Part shown: positions 34,778-44,293 of the stretch, piece after piece
Layout: each line of letters begins with the position of its first letter
Position numbering within the stretch: the stretch's first letter is position 1
Source: Hyaloscypha bicolor E
Lineage: Eukaryota; Ascomycota; Leotiomycetes; Helotiales; Hyaloscyphaceae
DNA: 64,000 nucleotides
NCBI RefSeq assembly: GCF_002865645.1
Contig: NW_020194631.1
Span: 248,001-312,000 of the forward strand
Direction: 5' to 3'
The notes under the pieces: generated by a model
Told to the model about the DNA's origin: nothing
The model's input: only the letters and a program-made list of their open reading frames with translations
Databases searched by the model: none
Position numbers and translations under genes: made by a program

Positions 34778-36546
34778 CCACGTGTGGGCAAAAACTACTC
34801 AAGCTACTCAAGCTACTCTAGAGTAGTCTTGAGTAGAGTAGAGTAGAGTACTACTCTAGAGTAACTCAAGAGTAGTCACGTGCAAGATATATAAATATAG
34901 TAATACAATATTTATTTAATTATTAATAAATATATAAGTTTCCCTATTAAGCAGTACTATATACTCGTACTCCAGGGAAATACATCCAAAATGCAGGGGG
35001 GATGCTTGGCAGTGCCGCCCTAAGAAAAGCTCTTAATATTTTGTATACCATCCATCTGCATCAATCACAGCTTTACATCGCGCTCTCATACTATGTACAA
35101 GCTCTTTAATTCTCTCGTGCGTAATCGATTCCCAAGCTTCCTGAATTGCAGCCCTTAGCCTCTTATAAGAGCTATGGACTTGAGGGTAATGCTCTTGTAT
35201 ATAGTCCTTCATATCGTCCCAAAGCGTCTCAATTGGACTTAAATCAGGTGAGAAAGGAGGCCATTCAATAATCCTTAATCCTGCAGCTGCAATTACAGAC
35301 CGTGTAAAAGCGGAAGCATGCCCTGGTGCGTGATCTTGTTGAAAGTACAAATCAGGATATTGGCGGAGGATATCGTCGACGATTGGGATAATAATACCAG
35401 AGTAAGAGCCTTCATTGATTGTCTCCCAATCCTTCTCCCAAAAAAGCCCTCGATGGCGGCCATATCTTCCGCTTATCGACCCCCAAAACATCCATCCAAT
35501 CTTCTTCCGGTACTTAGATTGTACGCAATCCTTATGATATACCTCTTCTTCCCCAATCTTGCGTGTAATCCAAGTCCGTGTATGTCTCCCAGGTTGTGTC
35601 CACGTCTCGTCACTCCAAAGGATCTCATCCCACTGCTCGTCTGTCCAATTCAGATGTTCCTTCGCCCAGTCAAGCCTCTTCTTCCTATTCTCCTCAGAAA
35701 GAGGAGGTTTCTTCCGTGAAACGCGGCGAACAAAGCCTTCCTTCTTGAATGCCGTACGTATAGCCCATTCTCCACAATTCAAACCGAGGATCCCTGGGAT
35801 CTCAATCCACGGCGTTTCGCGATTCTCTTGAGAGGCTGTGGCCCATTGGATTAGCCTCTTTCTTTGAGGGGTATTGAGGATAACTCTCCGGCCGCATCTC
35901 TTCTTTTGAGGTGTGAGACGGTGAACGATCGCATAGCAAACTTGATCGTATGTATAGCCTGTTTCTAGGCAAATCTGGGATCGCGTGTGGTGTGCGTCAA
36001 AGAAGAGAGTCTGAACCCGTAATCTCTCATCGCGTGAGAGCTGAGCTTTTGGCTGCTTAGGCGTGGGAACTCGATATGTGCTGTCCATGATTGAATTCTG
36101 GTGTTTTGGCGAGGAATCACATAGTAAGGGCAGCGTTGGATCATTATAAGATCATTGGTGAAGACCCCCTGTCAGCAGGGAAGGTGCTAGAAATCTTGGC
36201 GGCACTTATTACCCCGAGTACCATAGTAAGGCTACTTAAATACTACTTTTTTTTTCTAAAAAAACAGGGTTTCCTCACTTACCAAGCCTCGCCACCACTT
36301 GATTGGACAGTACAGTGGCGCTAGGCTCGGGCCACCCCCGGGGCCTTACCAAATTAGGCTAGATTATCACGTGTAACATCACGTGTGGTATCACGTGTAT
36401 ACTACTCAACTACTCTAGAATATTCTAGAGTAGTTGAGAAAAAAAAAAAAAAAGAGTATTGAGTAGAGTATGAGTAGTGAGAAATATAGTTGAGTAGAAT
36501 ATGAGTAGGGCCCACTACTCTACTCTACTCTACTCATTTCCCACAC
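34778..36546. mobile_element. 1.77-kb element with 8-bp target duplication, hAT-like, carrying a nested transposon
   Basis: The octamer TGTCCGTG flanks the element on both sides (34770-34777 and 36547-36554). Removing the insert and one octamer makes the interrupted reading frame continuous, which fixes the boundaries. The ends carry GTGTGGG at the left (4 bp in) and CCCACAC at the right. Both ends hold many GAGTAG/CTACTC subterminal repeats, up to about 110 bp at the left and 180 bp at the right. An 8-bp duplication and dense subterminal repeats are hallmarks of hAT elements. No hAT transposase is present, so it is non-autonomous. The transposase gene inside is of a different superfamily and must be a second insertion. 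Confidence 0.75.
35033..36088 (-). CDS. Tc1/mariner-type (DDE, IS630-related) transposase, intact
   Basis: A single exon of 351 codons without stops. An N-terminal helix-turn-helix region (LSRDERLRVQTLFFDAHHTR, then SQICLETGYTYDQV) resembles paired-type DNA-binding domains. The catalytic triad is visible: WSDETWTQPG, QQDHAPGHAS and DLSPIETLWDDMK, a D,D34-36E-type arrangement. Family length is about 340-360 aa, so it looks complete and possibly active. Candidate TA-flanked ends lie near 34955 (TACTATATACTCGTACTC) and 36228 (mirror of TACTATGGTACTCGGGG), but the match is imperfect. It sits inside the hAT-like element and is transcribed away from it on the minus strand. The intact frame suggests recent insertion or little repeat-induced mutation. 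Confidence 0.9.
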   Translation of the reverse strand: MDSTYRVPTPKQPKAQLSRDERLRVQTLFFDAHHTRSQICLETGYTYDQVCYAIVHRLTPQKKRCGRRVILNTPQRKRLIQWATASQENRETPWIEIPGILGLNCGEWAIRTAFKKEGFVRRVSRKKPPLSEENRKKRLDWAKEHLNWTDEQWDEILWSDETWTQPGRHTRTWITRKIGEEEVYHKDCVQSKYRKKIGWMFWGSISGRYGRHRGLFWEKDWETINEGSYSGIIIPIVDDILRQYPDLYFQQDHAPGHASAFTRSVIAAAGLRIIEWPPFSPDLSPIETLWDDMKDYIQEHYPQVHSSYKRLRAAIQEAWESITHERIKELVHSMRARCKAVIDADGWYTKY

Positions 36547-37070
36547 TGTCCGTGTGATACGACCTTATTACAACCTCACAGTTTGCCGCGAAAAATTTGA
36601 CCAGGAAAGTTGGACAGGGGTGAAACCAGATTGTTGGTATGATGACCCAGGAGACGAGCTATTTCAGTAAATGCTGGTTGAGTACGAAAAGAGTTGGCTG
36701 GAAGCAAGGATTGTCAAGTTTTATAGGGGTATAGAGGACGTACTCGTTGAACGTCTCTGGATGAATTTGGGAGAGATTAGTTACAACTCGAGCGTAGTAA
36801 GGTGCCTTTCGTTTTGCATTGAGCTAGATTCCTTACAAACTATCCAGGAAAATGTTCAGCCCACAACGAGCCACCACCAAGAGATTGAAAAGGCCATCAG
36901 AAGCTTCGTTCCGTCAAATGTAACAGAAAATCTCAAAGGCGTTATCATCGGCGGCGAAGCTTCAGCTCCTGGGCAAACTGCTTTACGAGACAGTATCCTC
37001 CATGCGCTACCGCAACTCGTAACAACTAAGATTCTGGACTCCACCGACCCATTCTACCTCGGCGCTGCCG

Positions 37071-37622
37071 GCGCTGGTCCGATCATTTCACCATGGATAC
37101 AATTTGGCCGTATGAATCAGTGATTTCACCAAATAATCTAAATTTGGTGAGTTGACCCTCGCCCAAGTGAAATGAGTCATTAGGGAATAGTTTTCTCTAT
37201 CAAAAAACACAATAATGATATCAATTTTGGCTGACCAGAGTAGAATGAAGTACAATTTCTGCAGGTAACAAGATGGATTTATGATATTGTAAGGAGGTCT
37301 CCCTTGTAGTACTCGGAAAGGAGGGGGTTGGGCACGTGATCCTGTATACTGAAGTGGCCCACTATGGCTGAAATGCGGTCCCAGTCTAGAGGCCGGTGCA
37401 GGAGGGCCGAAGATGGCTAGAAAAGAAACTGGGGGAGAGGCTGGGAGAGGTGAGATGTTTGACAGCCTCCTAAAATGATTAAGAAAACCAACTGGCAGTG
37501 AAAATCACTTGGTCAGTTAGATTTCACCAAATTGTGGTCAACTCACCAAATCTGAAAATTTTGGTCAAATGAATATACATTTTGGCCAAAAATCATATTT
37601 GGTGAAATGGCCGGACCAGCGC
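37071..37622. mobile_element. 552-bp MITE-like element with CACCAAAT subterminal repeats
   Basis: The ends form an inverted repeat: GCGCTGGTCCGATCATTTCA at the left and TGAAATGGCCGGACCAGCGC at the right, two mismatches. Several further CACCAAAT / ATTTGGTG words lie just inside both ends. It has no coding capacity. It truncates the last recognisable block of the Hsp70-like pseudogene after FYLGAAGA. The exact duplication cannot be fixed because the ends are palindromic (GCGC). Confidence 0.6.
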
Positions 37623-38847
37623 TGCATATTGGTCCTGATATCTATACAACTATCCTGCTCAGTTGACGGAGGGTGACAACGGAATGTCACATTGTTAATT
37701 TAATGAGGACCCGCCGACAGATGAATGTTCGCGGGAATACAGGATGTACTCGGATAGAATGGAAAAAGAGAAGAGACTGGTTGCTGACTATTTTGGATAT
37801 CCAGAGCCATGCCCTGCTGAGGACAAAGACGGCGATAATTTTCGAAAAGAACGGCCAGCAGGATCGTGAATGTAGCATGATCAGAGATAAGACAAAAAGA
37901 GACCCCTTACAACTCTATAACGAACACCTGAAGTCTAGAGGAATCAATGAAATAATGTGTAAGAGTCAATTTGATGCAAATCATTCGTCAGCGACGCGCC
38001 GACGGTAGCTCCTATCCTAACCATCGTAACCCCATACCCTATCTTACGCCCATTGGAAGTACTGTATATATGTTTCACACTGAAAATTTTGAGATATAAC
38101 AGCTCTGACTTTTTCAGGTGCCTCTAATAATTCGTTATGGACGCAAGCTAAAGGTGAAGACGCCGTCTACTTTGATGGACGGCGCAGAAGAACCGTGGCA
38201 TGTCTAATCTCCGGTGCTTTCCACTGCGTGGGACTTTCAGCTTCCGCCTGCTCGAACATCAACATAACATCCCGAAGTAGAGTTCTAAAACGCCTTCCTG
38301 GGGGGAATGTCTCGAAACCATGAGGCTCTAATCCCCACGGCATCCCGTCCTGCCAGGCTTGTCGATGATCCACCGTGGAACGTTCCAGCCCGTATCGATA
38401 AGTATTAGGTAATAATGGTATTGGATCGTTCCAATCGTTCCAAAATGGCAGGGGTAGGATTATTAATAAACCTCTCTATTAAAAAAGGGCGGTCCGAGGA
38501 TATTTGACAAGGATCCGATAACCGGACGGCGGAGAACCTCCTTCCCCACACTTCAGTGACATAGCCGGAACGCGGCTTGAGCACTAAGCTTTGCCACAAC
38601 CTCAGCACGATGAGCTATTCTCGGCAATGTGGTGAATTACATTTGTTTGTATCCTTTTCCTCTTTTTAATCCTCGGACATGCTGCGCAATATTGTGTAGA
38701 ACATCGGCCAGCATTGTCTTGAATCTCCATTGCCCAATCCCACTTCTTCCAAGATGTCTTCTGCCGTGCGAATTGCTCCTACGGTGTGTAGTTTGCCTCA
38801 TTGAGCTTTCCGCAATACTGACAGAAGACTAGAGGGCGACGCGGGCT
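37623..38847. other. Intergenic stretch upstream of the iron alcohol dehydrogenase, no gene seen
   Basis: About 1.2 kb. Frames at 37673-38008 (plus) and 38167-38373 (minus) show no recognisable domain. The right end holds the promoter of the next gene. Confidence 0.4.
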
Positions 38848-40404
38848 ATGAACCTGCTCAGAACAATCCAATACACGCATCCTCCTTCGTGCCCCTGCCA
38901 CGGCAATCCTTCTCACCATCATCACCATCAACCTTCCTCCGGGCTTCTCGCCCATGCGAAACGAAACATCCAGCGCAATTATGCCACCCCAGTCGACATG
39001 TCGAGACACAAGGAATATGCATTCGAGATGGCTGCCTCCTCAATTCGATTTGGCCCTGGTGTTACAAAAGAAGTGGGCATGGATTTCAAGAATATGGGTG
39101 CCAAGAGAGTTTGTGTTGTGACGGACAGCGTGGTGAAAAACCTGGATGCTATGAAACAAGTCATAGAGGGATTGACAAGGGAGGGGGTTGAGTTTACCGT
39201 TTTTGATGGCTGCCGAATTGAGCCCAAGGACAGCTCGTGTGTAAATCCCCACCATGCCCCCTAGAACGTGCTAATGTGGTGAAAATAGGATTAAAGAGGC
39301 TATTGATTTTGCAAAGCCATATCAACCAGATGCATTCCTTGCAGTTGGTGGTGGATCTGTCATCGATACAGCGAAGCTAATGAACCTATACACTTGCTAT
39401 CCTGATGCCGAGTTTCTCGACTTCGTCAATGCTCCATTAGGAAAGGGCCTCCCTATTGATAAGCCGTTGAAACCATTGATTGCTGTACCGACGACTGCAG
39501 GTACTGGGTCTGAGACGACGGGTACCGCTATTTTTGACCTGGTGTCTAAACGTGCTAAGACTGGAATTGCGCATCGAAATCTCAAGCCGACTCTTGGGAT
39601 ATGCGACCCCCTAAATACTCGAACGATGCCCTCAGCTGTTCATGCGAGTTCTGGTCTAGACGTGTTGTGCCACAGTCTCGAAAGCTGGACTGCCATTCCC
39701 TATTTTGAACGAATACCTCGACCTTCCAACCCTATCAACCGCCCGGCATATCAAGGGGCCAATCCCATCAGTGACATATTTTCATTACAGGCTCTTAGGA
39801 GCACCGTTAAGTACCTACCAAGAGCCGTGAAAGATCCCGAGGACCACGAGGCCCAAAGTCAGATGTTATTAGCCGCCACTCTTGCAGGCGTTGGGTTCGG
39901 AAACGCTGGTGTCCACCTCTGTCATGGTAAGTTCTCCCCTAAAGACTTTAGAGCTGCCCCTAATCCCATGGAATAGGAATGTCATATCCCATTTCCGGTC
40001 AGAATCCTGGGTATCGACATCCCGGCTACCAAGTTAGCAGCCCGATTATCCCCCATGGCGTTTCCGTGGCTGTTTCTGCTCCAGCTGTATTCCGCTTCAC
40101 TGGTGCTTCAAATCCAGACCGTCACTTAGCTGCCGCAGAAGCCTTTGGCGTTGATATATCGAACGTGAAAAAGGAAAGCGCCGGCGAAGTCCTTGCAGAT
40201 GCCTTATCCAAGTTCTTAGCAGATTTGGGAGACCAGCCCAAGGGGTTGAAGGATTTGGGCTTCAAGAGAGAGCATCTTGATGATTTAGTCGAAGGTACCA
40301 TCCCTCAAGCTCGTGTGTTGATGTTGGCCCCCGGCTTGGCAACAGAAATCAACGAGGAGAGAGAGCAGCTGAGAAAATTATTTGAGGATGCTATGGAGCA
40401 TTAA
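38848..40404 (+). CDS. Mitochondrial hydroxyacid-oxoacid transhydrogenase / iron-containing alcohol dehydrogenase (ADHFE1 type)
   Basis: There are three exons (38848-39236, 39289-39926, 39977-40404), encoding about 484 aa. The basic, arginine-bearing N-terminus (AHAKRNIQRNYATPVDMSRH) looks like a mitochondrial targeting sequence. Core motifs are FGPGVTKEVG, the nucleotide loop AVGGGSVIDTAKLMN, PTTAGTGSETTGTAIF and the metal ligands in GLDVLCHSLE, VHLCHGMSYPISGQ and IPHGVSVAV. The second intron lies within the metal-binding HLCHG motif. The animal enzyme couples oxidation of 4-hydroxybutyrate to reduction of 2-oxoglutarate; the same role is inferred here. It is a primary-metabolism gene and marks the return to core genome. 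An upstream ATG at 38754 does not join in frame by a good splice, so 38848 is preferred. Confidence 0.93.
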
Positions 40405-40567
40405 CGTGAAAATTTTGCTCTTACCCAAGGCTGTACATAAGTGAATTTGATCTTGAAGGTTGTTCTCGCTTCGGAAGGCTATTCACGAGTATATTTCTTC
40501 GAACTTCGACTTCCCATTCACGCCTCCACGTCATCTTCCAAGCTTCAACACCATAACCTCGCAGACC

Positions 40568-41970
40568 ATGGAAACGACTTTGCATCGCTCGCGCGATATT
40601 GCCATTAAGTCGTCCAAGTAAGTATTTGAACCGAGATAATTCAAAGACGGTCCTGCCTTCCAGGACCCGTTCGCTAACCCCCTTTCCCAGCGAATCTACC
40701 CCGAGACAGATCGACTATAGCAATCCTTCAAAGAACCAGCATGTCGCTACTCCGACTATTAAACACTACATGTCATGCGATGGCGATAGGGAAGAAGAAG
40801 CCGCGAAGAAGTACGTTGTATATAGTGCTTTGTTCTGTGCTTCAAGTCACAATGATTAACATGTCTACAGCAATAACTCCTCACTGAACGACCTGGGCAT
40901 CATCTCTGCCTTCTCTACCTTTCCCGGCGCTAATACCCCACCCAGCAATAGCAGTGATAGCTTGGACAAGTCAGTGTATATTTTCGTTATTCCTATACCG
41001 ATTACTATAGATATTAGTCGTAGTACGACTCAAGCCGGCGTCGCTTTCATTTATAGATCGACCCTGCAGTCGCTAACTTCACAATAGCGACCTGACGCCA
41101 TGGCTGCCATTCACTCAATCTGCTACATCCAGCTTGTACAATTCAAGAGGCGCTGGTTCCCATTGCACCAGACCCGGTATGCACAATGCAGGAGACTCAG
41201 CTTCCCAATGTGCCAGAGCTAATATGTACAATGCAGATGGCTCTGTTACCCAATGTCCCAGAGATGGTATGTACAATCCAGGAGAGTCTGCAATGCAATG
41301 TGCCAGAGCTGACGGGTACAATGCAGGAGATTTCGTTACCCCCACCCGTCGCCGGGCAAATTCATCGCTATCTACCGTCTCAATGTCCAATGTACCAGAG
41401 TACCTCTCGGCCAGTCAGCTCTTGTCGCCACGAGGTCTCGCAGCCACGTCGTCACTCTTCGAAAGCACTAAATCAGATGAAAGTGCGAAGGTATATGCAC
41501 TTCGTGGCGAGGATGTTGTCACCGGTCTCGGTATCGCTAGTGTCAATATTTTCAGCCATCTAGTAGAATGTGGTGATGTCTACGAGTTCTGCCACAGCGA
41601 GGAAGGAGGTGGTGTCCCGATTAGGAAGGGGCGGAAGGGAGGAAAGAAGTGGAGAAGGGATGAAAATGATATTGATGGTGACTTCGTGGCGATTGACCAC
41701 TACCATTTGGAGGAGGATGATTGTTCCAGCGGTGACGAGGATTCTGATGGAATTGCACAGGGTGGCGTCTCGTTGGATGTACCCACTCCCTTCCCAAAGT
41801 TTGGTAAGTCCATTGTTCCCCCCTACTGATATAATGGAAAGTAACAATTTATAGATGAAGTTACAGCTGCGATATTGGAAGCTACGGGTGGTGTGACCTA
41901 TACCATGCCTATTGGACCAACTCGCTCTGGAACAATGGAGTATGTCCTAAGCCGCCGCTGCCGCCGTTAG
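40568..41970 (+). CDS. Hypothetical protein with 15-residue tandem repeats
   Basis: I do not recognise a family. Five exons fit (40568-40617, 40691-40810, 40871-40969, 41088-41803, 41855-41970), encoding about 366 aa. The first three introns all split an Asn codon in the same way (AA before, C after), so exons 2 and 3 are symmetric. The middle contains four 45-bp units coding SQCARANMYNADG-like repeats (about 41149-41343). It is followed by a serine-rich stretch, a region that may be folded (KVYALRGEDVVTGLGIASVN, then IFSHLVECGDVYEFC), a basic patch (RKGRKGGKKWRR) and an acidic patch (LEEDDCSSGDEDSDG). A GTATGT at 41941 in the last codons could be a further donor, so the C-terminus may be longer. 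No signal peptide is seen. Function unknown. Confidence 0.65.
41149..41343 (+). repeat. 45-bp coding minisatellite, four units
   Basis: Anchor words ATGCACAATGCAG, ATGTACAATGCAG, ATGTACAATCCAG and GGGTACAATGCAG start at 41179, 41224, 41269 and 41314, exactly 45 bp apart. GTGCCAGAGCT or close variants recur in the same register. The unit length is a multiple of three, so it adds or removes 15 residues without changing frame. Confidence 0.88.
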
Positions 41971-42039
41971 GTGGCTATTTATTGTACTTCAGAGGCGTGG
42001 AACATTCGAATTATGGATTAGAAAGCAAGCAGTTTATAA

Positions 42040-43290
42040 ATAAATATTCCCCTGAAAGTACTATTGCTTGATTGTACATTTTGAAAACAATAAGCTCAAA
42101 TATTCCAATTTTTACTTGAATAATAAGGGTAATTAAATATTGAAAGTACCATGTTCTGATTAAACAATGGAAATCGAGCAAGGTATAACGTTCAGAAACT
42201 TGCATGAACTACGAGTAATCTTGAATATTAAAGTCTTAGGTTCTGATAGGGCATTCGCAAAATAGAACGGTGTAAATGTTCCCCTCTTCACTTGAACAAT
42301 GAGGAAACCAGAACCTGAGAGTACCACGGCTTGATAGAACAATGGAAGTAGACCAGGTTTCATTGTTGCATTCATTACTTTACTAATGGAGAAGCTGGAA
42401 TCTGAAAGTAATATAGTCTATTGGGCACATTAGAAATAGAACAAGTTGTAGATGTTCCTTCCTTTCCTTGTACAATGAGGTGCCTGAAATCTGAATGCCC
42501 CACGGCCTATTGGGACAATGAAATAATAAAAGGCGTAATTGTTCCCATCTTGCCCTGGACAATGAAACATCAAAGTGTCATGCTCTGATTGAACTATGAA
42601 AGTAGTGAAAGGAGTGAAAGTTCCAATTGCTAGCTGAAGTATGAAAGTAGCGGAGGCTCTGAAGGTTCTAGTATCTGTTGGGATAATGAAAACAGGATGA
42701 GTGATGAAAGTGCCAGTCTGTGTTGGAACAATTCAATAGAAAATAGAACGTGAAATTTCCAATGTCGGGCTAGACAATGAGAATAAAGTTAGGCATAACA
42801 GTAACATTGATCAGAGAGTTGCTCATGGATGTATGTTCCTGGCTTGCATGAACATTCAGAAAAATGAGATCTAAAAGTCTTGGTCTGTACTTTGAATATT
42901 GAATAAAGGAATTTGAAAGATCTCATGTCTAGATAGAGTATGAGAGCAGGTGAGGTCTAAAAGTGCCAGTCTTGGCTCGAAAACAGGGAGCATGAGCACG
43001 TAAAAGTCCCAGGCTCTTCTTGAACATCCAATGCAGAGAGGTTGGGAGGTTCCAAGGTCAACTTGAATATTTCGGGCATATAAACATTTGAAAGTCCTAC
43101 CCTTTCCTTGAGTATCCAAGAGTATGAAACTGATGAGACATCGAAAGTACCCTAGTTTGCTGAACTCGGAAACAATGGAATTTGAGGAGGAACAGCACAA
43201 GTGAAAGTCCTCGCACTTGCTCGGATATTTAGCAGTCTGAGTGTGAAGGTTTCTTATCTGCCTTGAATAATAGAATGCACAAATTGTTAC
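42040..43290. repeat. Long decayed tandem array, about 38-47-bp period
   Basis: By eye, about 28 degenerate units follow each other. Each has a (C)TGAAAGTNCC block, a CTTG-rich spacer and a TTGAACAATGAA block. Clear cores lie at about 42294, 42338, 42471 and 42514. Spacing varies between 38 and 47 bp. No frame stays open. Units resemble the 45-bp coding repeat of the upstream gene (GTACAATG anchor and TGCCNNNGC block), which suggests common origin. Weaker copies may continue to about 43700. Confidence 0.7.
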
Positions 43291-44293
43291 AATAAAACGT
43301 TGTTATTGTATTGTAATAATAATATATAGATAGATGAAGAAGAAAGAAGGTGTGGCACGGGTGGCCAATGCTTAAATATAGTGAGTGTGGTCATGTGAGC
43401 CTGCACGTGACCACTGGCACGCAGTTGCCATGCAACACAAATACTCTACTGACTTTTAAGACAGCGAAAAGCACAGAGCTCTTTCTGGCCATTGCTAAAT
43501 GATATTACGTGAAAACTTCCCGGTCTTTACCTGAAAATGTGAACAATTGGCGTAATGTGAAACGGCTGCCCTCAAGTTGAAGTAAGCGTCTCTAATGTGG
43601 GAGGTCTTTAAACAAGGGAGAAGAAGCAGGAGGTCTGGAAAGCAGCCGTCAACGACATTGGAATTTGGTGAAAAGCGTGAAAGGTGCAAGCCTGGGGAGC
43701 GCTTAGAGCATTCAAGAGAACGAGTGCGTTCTCATTCTCCTCGTACCTTCCTAATTTGAATGAATGGCTTTCACTGCGCCATTGCGTTGGTGTGCTTCTT
43801 GGATGAAGAGGAAGTCACGCCTGCCTCGTAGCAAGAGGAGCCATGGGACCTTCTCGACACGCTTAATCAGAACTAAGGGAACAACACCCAATTCAGCAGG
43901 AACTTCTGCCCTTTAGTGATGAAAAATACTCAAGGGTATGTCGCCAAGGTGTATTGTTGGGTACGTGGCCACAGATTTTTGAGAAAATTTTGTCACGCAT
44001 GACCAGATCTACGCAGGATACCAAAATCATGATATGGAATGGAACATTCAAATGAGAAAGAAATTCCATAGTTCTGTCTGAGAGAATTATATTGCCAATT
44101 GGTGAAAGGTATAGTACATTTGTGAATAAACTTTCTTTCACCTTGCCTAGAATTCATGCCATTGATGCAGCCCACGAACTCCCCTTTATGAACACGATAG
44201 AACCGAATCCTGCCTGTAAGGTTGCATTACTTGCATCGCTTGATAACCAAATCAAATCCCTTCTCTGATACATTGAGGAAACGACCCAGAGAA
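43291..44293. other. Intergenic stretch, no gene seen
   Basis: About 1 kb between the decayed array and the HSE1 stop codon. It has an AT-rich segment near 43290-43330 and scattered short frames without recognisable domains. It includes the HSE1 3' UTR. Confidence 0.4.

Larger units (their letters stand above)
34323..37090 (+). pseudogene. Decayed Hsp70/actin-like ATPase-type gene broken by transposons
   Basis: Three blocks of one reading frame remain. Block 1 (34323-34777) reads LVIVGDVGKVEGSEAYQKHF, then after a probable 36-bp intron (34456-34491) FSGGVHSTVKELVGIF and LPSKLWWNTDIRGAVKVAGK. Block 2 starts at 36555 right of the inserted element and continues in frame (NLTVCREKF, WYDDPGDELF). 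A TAA at 36668-36670 is followed in the same frame by block 3 (MLVEYEKSWLEARIV, GVIIGGEASAPGQTALRD, STDPFYLGAAGA). The last block resembles the end of fungal Hsp70-like ATPase-domain proteins. The N-terminal nucleotide-binding start is missing, one premature stop is present and two elements interrupt it, so it cannot make a full protein. Family assignment is by eye. Confidence 0.65.

Noticed and set aside
37673..38008. A 111-codon plus-strand frame after the pseudogene
   Set aside because: No domain and no continuity with the Hsp70-like frame; starts inside post-insertion sequence.
38754..38847. Upstream ATG (MSSAVRIAPT) as the true start of the iron alcohol dehydrogenase
   Set aside because: No plausible splice joins it in frame without a stop, except with a poor acceptor; the ATG at 38848 gives a reasonable targeting sequence.
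42040..43290. The repeat array as a CRISPR
   Set aside because: Units are degenerate throughout, with no exact repeats alternating with unique spacers, and the host is a eukaryote.
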